64,000 nucleotides of DNA from an uncultured Pelagimonas sp. (GTDB taxonomy: Bacteria > Pseudomonadota > Alphaproteobacteria > Rhodobacterales > Rhodobacteraceae): positions 124,001 through 188,000 of the forward strand of contig CANMIH010000003.1 of assembly GCA_947497905.1 (NCBI GenBank). Reading direction: 5' to 3'. Position numbers and translations under genes: made by a program. This document shows positions 6,516 to 15,472 of this stretch, piece by piece; within the stretch, counting starts at the first letter, position 1, and each line of letters starts with the position of its first letter. The notes under the pieces were generated by a model, which made no database searches, was not told the origin of the DNA, and saw nothing but the letters and a program-made list of their open reading frames with translations.

Positions 6516-9466
6516 GCGTCCCAATCCTCACCATCATGCAACCCGCCCTGTGTCATGCGCTGGCGGCGGTCCAGCTCGCGCGACACCATGCGGGCGATCT
6601 CTTGCGGATCCACGCCGGGCGGCGGCGCAATATGGATTTGCACGTTGTCACCTTGGCGCACAATCTGGGTCGCCGCGCGGTGGGCCGCCAGCATCGGGCG
6701 GCGATCAATGCGCGCATTCAGCGCGGATGTCGGAACCACCTTGCCCGCCACATCTGGCACGAACAATTCGCGGCCCCGCTCGCCCACCATATAGGGAAGA
6801 CCCGCCATCACCGGGCCGCCGCTATCGCGATAACCCTGCACCGCCTGTTGCTGCACATCGACCGCAACCCGCGCGCCCCGTGGCAAGCCCGCTTGAATGG
6901 CCGCGCCGATCTGCGCCGATGCCTTCCGCACCGCGTCCAATTGGGACAACATACCCGCCGCAATAGACAACGTGATTGCCGCCCCTTGGGCGCTAAGATC
7001 CATCGCCGCCATGGCTTCCGATATGGCCCGCAAAATGGCCTGAACTTCGGTCAGAACAGTTTGCGCCGCTGCACTCAGCGCCGGGAATTGGCGTTCCAAT
7101 TCTTCCGCTGCCTTCGCCGCCGCCAGAAGCGTTTTTGGATCTTCAATCTGATCATCACCGCCGAATAGTCCGAAGTTCCATTCCGGCATTTCGGGCAGAA
7201 GATCCCAGAGGCCAGCGGCGGCGGCACCAAACCAATCCGTAACGGCGGTCCACGCTTCTTTGATGCCATCAAGATTGATCATCGCATCCCAGTCGATGCT
7301 TGGCAGGCTGGCCCAAAGCTCTTTGAACCACTCGGCGATGCCTTCCCAATGGGTATAGATCAGCCCGGCGGGCGTGTAGCTTGCGAGAACGGTTTTCAGG
7401 GTTTCCCAAGCGCTGGTGGCGACGCCTGAAAGATCCGGCCACATGGTTGTGACCCATGCCGCCAAGCCGTCCCAATGGGTATAAAGAAGACCGGCGGGCG
7501 TGTAGTTCAACAGCGCCGCTTTCAACAGATCCCAAGCCGCCGTGGCCGCCCCGCTCAGATCCGGCCACATGGTCGAAACCCACGCCGCCAAACCGTCCCA
7601 ATGGGTGTAAATCAAACCGGCGGGCGTATAGCTCAACAGAAGCGATTTCAGCGCTTCCCATGCTTTCAACGCGGCTCCATCCAGATCCGCCCACATGCCC
7701 GCTATCCAAGCCTTGGTGCCCGTCCAAGCGCCGCTCAAACCTTCAGCAATCCGGCCCGGCAATTCGGTGATATAGACGACGGTATTGCCCAGAGACTGGC
7801 CCACCGCCGTGCCCCAGCTCGCCCAATCCGCTTTACTCGCATCAAGCGGCCCCAGAAGATCCGACAGCCAATTCCAGAGCGATTGCACGGCGGCAATGAT
7901 GCCGTCCAAAATGGGCGCGGCGGGGCCTAGCGCGTCACGGAAGCCCTGCCAGAGCGCGACAAAGAAAGTCTGAAGCCCGGACCAGTTGTTATAGATCCAA
8001 ACGCCCGCCATCGCGATGCCAGCAATCAGCGCGCCAATGCCGGTCGAAATGAACGCCACCTTCAGGGCAACCATGGCCCCGCGGACTAGCGCCATCGGGT
8101 TCAACAGGCTGAGAAACGCGCCGACCAGGCGCGGCAAAAGGATCAGCATCAAACTGCCCGCGCGCACAAACTGAAGTATCGGCCCCAAGGCCCCAAACAG
8201 CGCAAAACGCAGCACGATAGAGGCCACTTTAAAGGCCACCAGACCGGCAACAATGCGGGCGATTGTGCTAACCAGCTCAGGGTTGGCTTCGGCCCACATC
8301 TGGACCGCCCGGATCATCGGGCGAATGGTCTCTAGCATCTCAGCGATTTCAGGCAAAAGGATTGCGCCGACCGAAATCGCCAAGCTTTCCGTGACGCTTT
8401 GCATCCGCTTCAGAGCGCCCGCCGTGTTGTCGTTCATCTCATTCGCAACGCGCGCCGCCGACCCGGTTTCACGTAAGGCTTGAGCATATTCCAACAGCGC
8501 GCCGCTGCCCGCCTGATCCAACAAGACCGTGGCCGCGCTGGCGGCTTCCAGACCGGCAATGGCGGCAATCATGTCTTGCTGTTCACCGGTGCCGAACTTG
8601 TCTAGCCCCGCGTCAATCTCGGTCAGGATCGTGTAAAAATCCCGCATGTTGCCGTTGGCGTCCAAGGTATCCACGCCAAGCGCATTCAGCGCCTTGCGGG
8701 CCTCTTTCGTGGGCGCGGCAAGACGGCTCATCATCGCCCGCAAACCGGTCCCGGCTTGGCTTCCCTGAATGCCCGCATCGCCCAGCTTGCCCGCCATGGC
8801 CGCGACTTCTTCCAGCCCGATCCCAAGCGAATTGGCCACGGGCGCCACGTATTTCATGGTCTCGCCAAGCATCGCCACGTCGGTGTTTGAGCTGGTGAAT
8901 GTGTTGGTCATCACATCCGCAACACGGATCATTTCTGAGGCTTCAAGGCCAAAGCCGGTCAGGATGTTTGATGCGATGTCAGAGGCCCGGCCAAGATCCG
9001 TCGCGCCCGCGCTGGCAAGGTTCAACATGCCCGGCATGGCTTCAACGATTTCGTTGGTTTCAAAGCCCGCCATGGCAAGAAATTTCATGCCTTCGGCGGC
9101 TTCAGTCGCGCCCCAGTTTGTGTCGGCGCCCAAGTTCCGGGCGGTCTCGGTCATCAGCGCCAGCTCTTCCGTGCTGGCCTTTGAGACCGCGCCCACGCCA
9201 TCCATGGCTTTTTCAAAATTAATTGCCGGGCTGAGCATCGCGCCCACAGATCCGACAAGGGCAGTCACCGCGAAGGCTTCGCCCATCAATGCAGATTGCC
9301 GCGCTTGGTTTGCGGCAATCTGCTGATTGCTCCACTCTAGCCCCGCCCGGCCAACCCGCTCCGACGTGCCCCCAATTTCCTGCAAGGTTGACTTCACGGC
9401 CCGCGCGGGCGCGGTCACTTGGTCAACAAGTTTGAGGATCATAGAGACCTGAAGGTCAGAACTCAT
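6512..9466 (-). CDS. T: Tail tape measure protein (TP901 family)
   Basis: 984 aa. Residues about 80-330 carry the TP901 tape-measure core (NFEKAMDGVGAVSKAST; TDLGRASDIASNILTGFGL), followed by hydrophobic helices around 395-490 that would cross the host membrane during DNA delivery. It sets tail length and acts as chaperone scaffold for the tube. About three 42-residue Trp-rich repeats lie in the second half. Directly follows the GpE frameshift pair, as in P2. Confidence 0.93.
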   Translation of the reverse strand: MSSDLQVSMILKLVDQVTAPARAVKSTLQEIGGTSERVGRAGLEWSNQQIAANQARQSALMGEAFAVTALVGSVGAMLSPAINFEKAMDGVGAVSKASTEELALMTETARNLGADTNWGATEAAEGMKFLAMAGFETNEIVEAMPGMLNLASAGATDLGRASDIASNILTGFGLEASEMIRVADVMTNTFTSSNTDVAMLGETMKYVAPVANSLGIGLEEVAAMAGKLGDAGIQGSQAGTGLRAMMSRLAAPTKEARKALNALGVDTLDANGNMRDFYTILTEIDAGLDKFGTGEQQDMIAAIAGLEAASAATVLLDQAGSGALLEYAQALRETGSAARVANEMNDNTAGALKRMQSVTESLAISVGAILLPEIAEMLETIRPMIRAVQMWAEANPELVSTIARIVAGLVAFKVASIVLRFALFGALGPILQFVRAGSLMLILLPRLVGAFLSLLNPMALVRGAMVALKVAFISTGIGALIAGIAMAGVWIYNNWSGLQTFFVALWQGFRDALGPAAPILDGIIAAVQSLWNWLSDLLGPLDASKADWASWGTAVGQSLGNTVVYITELPGRIAEGLSGAWTGTKAWIAGMWADLDGAALKAWEALKSLLLSYTPAGLIYTHWDGLAAWVSTMWPDLSGAATAAWDLLKAALLNYTPAGLLYTHWDGLAAWVTTMWPDLSGVATSAWETLKTVLASYTPAGLIYTHWEGIAEWFKELWASLPSIDWDAMINLDGIKEAWTAVTDWFGAAAAGLWDLLPEMPEWNFGLFGGDDQIEDPKTLLAAAKAAEELERQFPALSAAAQTVLTEVQAILRAISEAMAAMDLSAQGAAITLSIAAGMLSQLDAVRKASAQIGAAIQAGLPRGARVAVDVQQQAVQGYRDSGGPVMAGLPYMVGERGRELFVPDVAGKVVPTSALNARIDRRPMLAAHRAATQIVRQGDNVQIHIAPPPGVDPQEIARMVSRELDRRQRMTQGGLHDGEDWDA
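7341..7720 (-). repeat. Three tandem 126-bp repeats inside the tape measure gene
   Basis: A 42-codon unit starting TPAGLIYTHWDGLAAW recurs about three times (anchors near 7341, 7467 and 7593, exactly 126 bp apart). The last unit has drifted. In-frame repeat gain or loss would change tail length in fixed steps. Confidence 0.85.
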
Positions 9467-9593
9467 TGTCAGGGTCTCCGTGTTGGGCTTCGTGTCTTAC
9501 GCGGGCTTTTTCCCGCCACCGGGCCAGCTCCTCGATGTCCATGTCGTCCATGTCTCGGGGGGACCAGTTGAACACGACGGCCAAATCGGCCAT
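9456..9593 (-). CDS. E': GpE-family small tail protein (E' extension)
   Basis: 45 aa if started at its own ATG (9593): MADLAVVFNWSPRDMDDMDI and so on, the pattern of the GpE family (short, ADLA-VFHW-type start, DL-EL--W later). The frame is open upstream without a stop back to the slippery sequence at 9671-9677 in the preceding gene. It is therefore most likely also made as a -1 frameshift extension of that gene. The end overlaps the tape-measure start. Confidence 0.8.
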   Translation of the reverse strand: MADLAVVFNWSPRDMDDMDIEELARWREKARVRHEAQHGDPDNEF

Positions 9594-9619
9594 CGCGTCT
9601 TCTACATCATTGGGAAGCT

Positions 9620-9931
9620 TTAGAGGCTCGCCGCCGCCGCTGTGATTTTGTCCTGCGCCGCCTTCGGCAACAAAAAACTCATGGCCTTTTGACAGAGCGG
9701 GCCGAAGTTATCCGCGTCCAGATCTTCCACCACAGCCGGGTCAAGCACCGGCGATGTGATCCGGGGCAAAAGCTTGATCATGGTGTCCACATCCATTTGC
9801 AGAACGTTCGCAGTTTGAAGCCCGCGCATCTCGCCCGCTTTCGGTTTGCGAAGGGTCACTTCGGTGATTTCCTTGCCGCCCACTTTGATTGGCGACGACA
9901 GGGTCACTGTGTTTGGATTTGCTTTGGTCAT
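9620..9931 (-). CDS. E: Tail assembly chaperone GpE
   Basis: 103 aa. Tail assembly protein of the P2 E/Mu gp41 type (VTLSSPIKVGGKEITEVTLRKPKAG is split here: LSSPI...VTLRKPKAGE), rich in acidic residues. Such chaperones coat the tape measure during tail assembly. Located between the tube gene and the tape measure. Carries a T TTT TTG slippery heptamer in frame near its end, which joins it to E'. Confidence 0.85.
   Translation of the reverse strand: MTKANPNTVTLSSPIKVGGKEITEVTLRKPKAGEMRGLQTANVLQMDVDTMIKLLPRITSPVLDPAVVEDLDADNFGPLCQKAMSFLLPKAAQDKITAAAASL
9671..9677 (-). promoter_or_regulatory. Programmed -1 frameshift site T TTT TTG
   Basis: On the minus strand the heptamer T TTT TTG is in the zero frame of gpE (codons TTT TTG, residues F-L). 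After a -1 slip the frame stays open through the gpE' region to 9456. The same slippery heptamer and gene order are known for the E/E' pair of phage P2. Confidence 0.8.
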
Positions 9932-9973
9932 TGGGGTTCTTTCTCTGAGTTTAAGAGGGAATTAGAGGGGGCT

Positions 9974-10474
9974 TTAAAAGCCCATCGCTTGGCGAAGCGC
10001 TGCAACCTGGTCGTCGCCGCCGACCACGCGCTTGCCCGCCAGAATGTCGATTTCAAAGATCTCGTCGCCGTTGATTTCCAACCGGAAATATTCGGCCTCA
10101 AGACCCAGCTTCATGGGCACATCAGAACCGGGCTTCAGCTCGCCGGGATTGAGGCTAGCCCAGAGGCCGCCAATGGTGGCAATGATGGCGTCAGCTTCAC
10201 TTGCGACTTTGCCCTGTGCCGCCGGGCGAAGGACAAGGCGCTTGCGGGTGCCAATCAGTTTCAGGGCGGACGGGGTCCACTCCTTCAGGCTCACTTCAGA
10301 GCGCATGTCCTCGGTGCCCATGTCCACCGGGGCCGCGCCGTCCATGCCAGCGGCGCGATGCTTCGCAACCTGAAGTTTGACGTCGGGAAGCTTGGCTGTC
10401 TCAGCGATCCCGGCGAAACTTACGCTGTCCAGAAAGGCGTTGAAGTTTTTGATCATGCGGGGGTAACGGATCAT
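9974..10474 (-). CDS. FII: Major tail tube protein FII
   Basis: 166 aa, the usual length for P2 FII-type tubes. It starts MIRYPRMIKNFNAFLDS and contains the conserved KLP-x-L and the C-terminal FEIDILAGKRVVGG block. It polymerises into the inner tube of the contractile tail. Gene order sheath (FI) - tube (FII) - E/E' - T is as in P2. Confidence 0.93.
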   Translation of the reverse strand: MIRYPRMIKNFNAFLDSVSFAGIAETAKLPDVKLQVAKHRAAGMDGAAPVDMGTEDMRSEVSLKEWTPSALKLIGTRKRLVLRPAAQGKVASEADAIIATIGGLWASLNPGELKPGSDVPMKLGLEAEYFRLEINGDEIFEIDILAGKRVVGGDDQVAALRQAMGF

Positions 10475-10486
10475 TGGTGTATCTCC

Positions 10487-11668
10487 TTATGCGGCGGCTT
10501 TGACGGACTGCACGAGGTCCTTGTAATAGTCGCCGTTGCGGTGAGCGCGGAACGTAAGGCGCTCCAACGGCGCTGGCGGTTCCATGTCGAAATCCAAATA
10601 AAGTTCACCCGCCTTCAGGGTGACTTCGGTGTTCAGCTCTTCGTCCAGCCAACAGTTGAAACCAAGAAGCGCGCCCTGATTGACAAGGGTCTGCCCAAAG
10701 GCCTGCACCCCATCGCGAATGTCACGGATAAGCTGCGCCGAAAACGGACGGTCCATGGCCCAAAGGTGGGCTTGTTCAATGCTTTCATAGATCACGTCGG
10801 CGGTGCGGCGCACTGATAGGAAGGCCCACAACGGGTCAACACCCGTGCCCCGGTTCCCCCAAAGGCGGTAGCCATCACGACGGATAATCGTGGCCACTTC
10901 CGCTTCATTCAATCGGTTCGCCTCAGTATCGGGCGCACTCAGATTAAAGCTGATTGGGCGGGCAGTGCCGGTGATGCCGCGAATGATCTGGTTGGACGGA
11001 GACCACCAGAAACCCTTTTCAACATCGCGCTTGGCAATGAGGCCCGCAACAAAAGCTGAGGCCGGTTGCGTCACATCCGCATTGGTATCCGTGTCAAACA
11101 CGGTCACAGCCGGATCCACGATATAGAGACGATCTGACCCATAGTTGGCCTTATCCGCCTTGGCGTCGGTTTCGTTGGTGTTGGGGCCATCTTTGACGAC
11201 AACCGCGCGAAGCTTTTCGGCCACGCTGATCAGGTTCGACACAACCGGGTTTACGCCGTCACCGGGCAGACCAGAAGTAAAGCCCGGAGCCGCCAGAATG
11301 CGGGGCGTCATATCCAGAAGCGCCCCCGCATCTTCCAGCGCCCAAACGCCGGTTCGCGCGCTGGCGTCGCCAACCACATTGGCTTTTGTGGCGGCGGCGT
11401 CTGCGCCCTCATCCACAATCACCATAACGATTTCTCGCGCGCCCTGCGCATAGACCGCGTTGAAAGCATCCCGCGCCGTACCGCCTGCGCCCAAGCCATC
11501 GGCAAAGCGCGGGCCGGATACAAAGAAGGCCTTGTTGCGCGGGTATGAAACCGGCGCGTCTGGCGCGGTCACGACAAGGCCGATAACCGAACTCTTGGCC
11601 GTGCGGATTGGACGAATGCCGCCGTCAATCTGGACGACTTCGACACCGTGAAGGAATTGTTGGGACAT
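10487..11668 (-). CDS. FI: Tail sheath protein FI
   Basis: 393 aa, the typical length of P2 FI sheaths. MSQQFLHGVEVVQIDGG at the N-terminus, then TAKSSVIGLVVTAP, a central variable region, and a conserved C-terminal domain (LWGNRGTGVDPLWAFLSVRR, RDGVQAFGQTLVNQGAL). Forms the contractile sheath around the tube. First gene of the FI-FII-E-T-U-X-D block. Confidence 0.95.
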   Translation of the reverse strand: MSQQFLHGVEVVQIDGGIRPIRTAKSSVIGLVVTAPDAPVSYPRNKAFFVSGPRFADGLGAGGTARDAFNAVYAQGAREIVMVIVDEGADAAATKANVVGDASARTGVWALEDAGALLDMTPRILAAPGFTSGLPGDGVNPVVSNLISVAEKLRAVVVKDGPNTNETDAKADKANYGSDRLYIVDPAVTVFDTDTNADVTQPASAFVAGLIAKRDVEKGFWWSPSNQIIRGITGTARPISFNLSAPDTEANRLNEAEVATIIRRDGYRLWGNRGTGVDPLWAFLSVRRTADVIYESIEQAHLWAMDRPFSAQLIRDIRDGVQAFGQTLVNQGALLGFNCWLDEELNTEVTLKAGELYLDFDMEPPAPLERLTFRAHRNGDYYKDLVQSVKAAA

Positions 11669-11714
11669 GTGTTTCGCCTCAATTACTGGTGGGGTTTGTG
11701 ATCAGTTACGCGGC

Positions 11715-12119
11715 CTAAAGCTTGGACGCTTCAAGCCACATTTCGTTTAGGTCTTCTGGGGTGATGCCAATGGCGGTCGACAGTTCTAGAACCAGCTCAT
11801 CTTCACGATTGAATTCAGGCCTGCGCTCTAGTTTGGCCTTCGCCACTGCGCGCGCCTTGGCATCTGGCAACGCCGCAATTGCGGTTTTCACAGCTTCTTC
11901 ATGACCGGCGAGTTCGAGCATCGCGTGGAACTGATATGGCTCAAGCGGGCGGTACTCGACCGGCTCAGAAGGAACCCACGCATCCCCATCCCACGTTGCG
12001 CCCGCATCAGGCGGCGCGGTTTCGACGGCGTATGATCCGCTCGGGCATGTTTCAGGAACAGAGTTGCCGGGATAGCTGGCAATGTATTTTCCGTCCGGGC
12101 CGCAAACATGAATAGACAT
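11715..12119 (-). CDS. Probable tail fibre assembly / fibre-associated protein
   Basis: 134 aa from ATG 12119 (overlapping the fibre gene stop). The N-terminal half reads like a small structural domain with Pro/Gly-rich strands (SIHVCGPDGKYIASYPG; DAGATWDGDAWV). The C-terminal half is helical (HAMLELAGHEEAVKTAIAALPDA). Position directly after the fibre gene and before the sheath is where P2-like phages keep gpG/Tfa chaperones, and this general layout is common there. No motif proves it. Confidence 0.55.
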   Translation of the reverse strand: MSIHVCGPDGKYIASYPGNSVPETCPSGSYAVETAPPDAGATWDGDAWVPSEPVEYRPLEPYQFHAMLELAGHEEAVKTAIAALPDAKARAVAKAKLERRPEFNREDELVLELSTAIGITPEDLNEMWLEASKL

Positions 12120-13012
12120 TAGTATTTCACTCCAATGACCTTGACGATTTTGCTGTTCCATTCATGGTGGAGCGAGAGTTGTGTGCTCGAGTGGTAAGTC
12201 CAGCGAGAGAACCAATCTTCCCCATCCATGTAAAAAGGCTCACCTTGGGAAACCAACGCCAAGGGATGCTCAAAGAAGCGGCGACAATTTGCGGGCACGT
12301 TGTAGTGCATGGCCTCAAACATAAGGCTGTCGAAATTGGTGATAGGTTGGCTCAGAGTGATCGTGCCGTTGTATTTGCGCGTCGGAAATTGAGCCAAAAC
12401 GGTATAGGTGGGCTTGCGCTGTTGCTGTGCTTGAATAGCGCTCGCCAGCTCTGCAAACGTGTTGAGGTTAGCAGGCGCGCCCGCAACCAAGTTGTTGTAA
12501 GTGTTTTGGACGCCGGAGATCTGCGAAACCAGAGCCGCGATGTCGCTATCATTGTCCTGCAACGCAAGCGCCAGCTCGCGAAGCGTGTTCAGAGCCGCCG
12601 GGGCACCATTGACCAGGTTGTTGATTGCCGCGTTGATTTGGGCCGTTACATCAATGTTATTCACTGAATTCTGCATTGCCGCGATTTGCGACACCAACCC
12701 AGCGATCTGGCTATCATTGTCCTGCAGGGCGACCGCCAGTTCATTCAGCGTGTTCAACGCCCCCGGCGCGCTGTCCACCAGTTCGTCAATTTTCGCCTGA
12801 ATTTGCGGGGCAAAATCTATGTTTCCCAGCGCGGTTTCGAGCAACGCCAACTGCGCTTTGAGCCATAGCGTGCGGTTCGCCAATTGAAGCGCCTGCACAT
12901 TTGCGAAGCCTTTGCTTTGGGCCAGATCCGGCGGGCCAGCGACCACCGGGTCGGTCATTTCGAGCTGGTAAATTCCCGCTTCCCAGCTTTCGGTTTCTTG
13001 CAGATTTGCCAT
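12119..13012 (-). CDS. H: Tail fibre protein (H-like)
   Basis: 297 aa. The N-terminus (about 1-60) resembles the baseplate attachment part of P2 H-type fibres (WEAGIYQLEMTDPVVAGPP; NVQALQLANRTLWL). Three coiled-coil repeats follow, built on GAP-x-ALNTL-x-ELA-x-ALQDNDSQI, then a C-terminal tip domain of about 90 aa with aromatic residues. Much shorter than P2 H, so a short fibre. It is the probable host-range determinant. Confidence 0.8.
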   Translation of the reverse strand: MANLQETESWEAGIYQLEMTDPVVAGPPDLAQSKGFANVQALQLANRTLWLKAQLALLETALGNIDFAPQIQAKIDELVDSAPGALNTLNELAVALQDNDSQIAGLVSQIAAMQNSVNNIDVTAQINAAINNLVNGAPAALNTLRELALALQDNDSDIAALVSQISGVQNTYNNLVAGAPANLNTFAELASAIQAQQQRKPTYTVLAQFPTRKYNGTITLSQPITNFDSLMFEAMHYNVPANCRRFFEHPLALVSQGEPFYMDGEDWFSRWTYHSSTQLSLHHEWNSKIVKVIGVKY

Positions 13013-13617
13013 TATGCAACCCCGTGCGTGTACTGCCCGTCATAGGAAATGTGGGCGTCGTAAAGGTTCAAAGCTTCGGTGAATTCCAGCGCTTTCAGCA
13101 CCGCCCGCGCGGGCGCAACATTCGCCAAAATGGCGCGCACCTGGTCCGCTTGTTTGATGCTGATTGGGCGGGCCAATTCTAAGCGATACTCGGCCCAGTG
13201 ATCCGGCTTGTCATAGTAGATAGAGCCGTCGAAATTCGCCGCGCCGTTATAGGTTTCCCAACCGTGCCGTTCTCTGACCTTCGCGTCGCCAAAGCCCGCC
13301 GAAGCCAAGGCTTCTTTGACCGCCGCAAGCGTGCCTTTCCGGCGATGCACCGAAACGGACGCGGCGATCACGGCGCGCTTGTTTTCTTCAGACCAGCCAT
13401 CGTCCCAGAAATCGACCGAAAAGGCCCAAGCCAGCCAGCTCAGCAAATGCGCCGGGCAGGTCTTCGGGTTCATCAAAGTCGCGACCGGCGTCACATCAGG
13501 ATCAGAGGCGCGCACGGCCTTTTCCAAAGCCTCTTCAACCCGCGTCCGGTTTGCTGGCAACAGGGACGCGCCGACAAATTCTGATTCAGGAATTGGGGCC
13601 AAGCGAAGATCAGACAT
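13012..13617 (-). CDS. I: Baseplate protein GpI
   Basis: 201 aa from ATG 13617. P2 gpI family: CPAHLLSWLAWAFSVDFWDD, then KRAVIAASVSVHRRKGTLAAV and a C-terminal part ending in the YDAHISYDGQYTHG block. It forms a baseplate wedge with J and W. Follows J with an 8-base overlap, the standard W-J-I order. Confidence 0.92.
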   Translation of the reverse strand: MSDLRLAPIPESEFVGASLLPANRTRVEEALEKAVRASDPDVTPVATLMNPKTCPAHLLSWLAWAFSVDFWDDGWSEENKRAVIAASVSVHRRKGTLAAVKEALASAGFGDAKVRERHGWETYNGAANFDGSIYYDKPDHWAEYRLELARPISIKQADQVRAILANVAPARAVLKALEFTEALNLYDAHISYDGQYTHGVA

Positions 13618-14518
13618 TGCGGCCACCAATGGTCACAGCCACCGCGCTGGCGTCACAAAACGCGGCCTGTGTTTCATCAATCGCAATGTCATTTGTGGGC
13701 TGGGTCAAAACCACATTTTGCACGCCGGGCTGGTGAAGCGCCGCGTGAATGCCAGACACGGTGATGTCGTGGCCAATGTGATGGCGGGCCGCCAGATATT
13801 CGTCCAGAGCTTCCAGCGCAGCGCCTTCAACCGTTGCCCCGCCCGGCCCCGGAAACAGCGTCAAGGTGGCCTCAATCTGGAACGGCACAACGGCGGCGGC
13901 CTGAACCGTGACAAGATCCGTCAACGGGCGGACGTCATCCGCATTCAAGGTGGTTTCAACGGCGCTTAAAAGCTCCGCTGAAGGTGCCCCATTTCCTTCA
14001 TGGGACAGGACCGTGACAACCACCTGCCCCGCTTCAGGGCTGGCCACGCTGGCATCTTTAACCTTACCGTCTGCGCTCAGCGCCCAGAACTGATAGGCCC
14101 CGCGCGCGCCCGCCGTGCTATGGCCTTCCAGCGAAAGCTGCGCCCGCGTCCGCAAGGCGTCGTCGCTTTCTTTGATCTCTTCAATGGGCGGTGAAACGGT
14201 ATCGTCCGCCTCTTGCACGATCAGCCGCGCAACGCCCCAGAAGGCCACGAGCTGGTCCAGATCCGCGCCGCCCGCCAAGGCCAACATATTGGCCCGCACG
14301 CCGTCGTTGAATGCCAGCCGGTCCAAGGTTCGGACATAGGCGCAGACACGCAAGATCTTGGTCGCGGTTTCGCTTTCCAGCTCAAGGAATGGCGCAAGCT
14401 CCGGGTGCCATGCTACGGCAACCGCTTTCATCTCAGCCAAGAGCGCGTCCACATCGGTTGTTTTGATGACGTCAGGTGCGGGAAGCTGAGACAGGTCGAT
14501 GCTGTTAAATCGGCTCAT
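13610..14518 (-). CDS. J: Baseplate assembly protein GpJ
   Basis: 302 aa, typical for P2 gpJ. MSRFNSIDLSQLPAPDVI at the N-terminus, ANMLALAGGADLDQLVAFWGV in the middle and the FWALSADGKVKDASVASPEAGQVVV-like region (only partly quoted) characteristic of baseplate J proteins. Wedge component. Starts 4 bases inside gpW. Confidence 0.94.
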   Translation of the reverse strand: MSRFNSIDLSQLPAPDVIKTTDVDALLAEMKAVAVAWHPELAPFLELESETATKILRVCAYVRTLDRLAFNDGVRANMLALAGGADLDQLVAFWGVARLIVQEADDTVSPPIEEIKESDDALRTRAQLSLEGHSTAGARGAYQFWALSADGKVKDASVASPEAGQVVVTVLSHEGNGAPSAELLSAVETTLNADDVRPLTDLVTVQAAAVVPFQIEATLTLFPGPGGATVEGAALEALDEYLAARHHIGHDITVSGIHAALHQPGVQNVVLTQPTNDIAIDETQAAFCDASAVAVTIGGRNV

Positions 14519-14850
14519 GTTTCGGGCACCTTGCCTAGCTCGATTGGCAAGACGTTTCCGTCCGTATCAATCAGCTCAATTGCCAGAAAACCGGGCGTGG
14601 CATCGACAACCTGAACCCGCCCCAAGTCGATGCGTGGTTCCCATTTATCCAGCGCTTCAGCGGTTGCCAAAAACAGGTCCACCAAGGTTTCCCCGTTCAT
14701 GGGCTGGTCGATCAGATCCGGCACGTCCGACCCGTAACCGCGAAGAGTTGTCATTTCCCCGCGCTTGGTCGACAGCACATCAACAATGGATTGCCCAAGA
14801 TGCCCGGCGCCATCTAAGGCGCGGCCCGTATGCCGGTTGATCCCGCTCAT
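14515..14850 (-). CDS. W: Baseplate wedge protein GpW (gp25-like)
   Basis: 111 aa. GPW/gp25 family: short, MSGINRHTGRALDGAGHL followed by STKRGEMTTLRGYGS and DLIDQP. This protein, related to T4 gp25, initiates sheath assembly at the baseplate wedge. Overlaps J by 4 bases and the next upstream gene by 4 bases. Confidence 0.92.
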   Translation of the reverse strand: MSGINRHTGRALDGAGHLGQSIVDVLSTKRGEMTTLRGYGSDVPDLIDQPMNGETLVDLFLATAEALDKWEPRIDLGRVQVVDATPGFLAIELIDTDGNVLPIELGKVPET

Positions 14851-15044
14851 TTTGCGGCGTCACCCTCAGCGGATGATTTGCGGCGTGATTTGGTTTTCGG
14901 AGCCTCGGTTGTGACCGGCTCATATTTGGCCTCGTGCGCGGTCAGCTCGACGGCCTGCCCCTCTTTGACGCGCTCACCCGCGACCCGGCCATCGGCCAGC
15001 GCATAGAATGTAGATTTCACCAAAGCTGCAACTGTCTTTGTCAT
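14847..15044 (-). CDS. Small phage protein of unknown function
   Basis: 65 aa, coupled by ATGA overlaps to gpV upstream and gpW downstream. N-terminal part MTKTVAALVKSTFYALADGR and a basic C-terminus (KTKSRRKSS). In related tail operons a short gene sits at this V-W junction, but no function is known to me. The overlap on both sides makes it a real gene. Confidence 0.6.
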   Translation of the reverse strand: MTKTVAALVKSTFYALADGRVAGERVKEGQAVELTAHEAKYEPVTTEAPKTKSRRKSSAEGDAAK

Positions 15045-15472
15045 TTGACTGGCTTTCCTGTGTTTGAAGGACCGGCCAAAACGCCGGAATGAAGGTGATT
15101 GACCAGGCTAACGCCGCTCGCGATCACATCGCCGGTGACCACGATGTCGCCGTCGACGATCATCTGCCCGCCTGCGAGATTGATCATGGGCACATCGCCG
15201 TCCGAACTGGGGGCGTTGCCCGCGTAAATTGAACAAACGATCACGCCTTGGGCGATGTCCCCGCTGGGGCATCCCACAAGGACCTGCTCGCCCTCCGTTG
15301 GCATCCACCAGAACTGAAGTCCCCCGGCGCTCAATTGGCCCACTGTCAGATCCGGGCTTTCAAAATCACCAAAGGAGACAACCGCCGTGGCCTCATCCGC
15401 GTTCACGCTGGTGACCCGGCCAATGCGAATGACATTTGCAAGGCGGCGTTCTGTTTCGACGGGCTTATCCAT
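15041..15472 (-). CDS. V: Baseplate spike protein GpV
   Basis: 143 aa. P2 gpV/Mu gp45-type spike: an OB-fold N-terminal domain (IRIGRVTSVNADEATAVVSF; LQFWWMPTEGEQVLVG), then a beta-helical stem, and the tip motif NHLHSG, whose His-x-His residues coordinate iron in this family. Shorter than P2 gpV. It pierces the outer membrane. First gene of the V-W-J-I block. Confidence 0.92.
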   Translation of the reverse strand: MDKPVETERRLANVIRIGRVTSVNADEATAVVSFGDFESPDLTVGQLSAGGLQFWWMPTEGEQVLVGCPSGDIAQGVIVCSIYAGNAPSSDGDVPMINLAGGQMIVDGDIVVTGDVIASGVSLVNHLHSGVLAGPSNTGKPVK

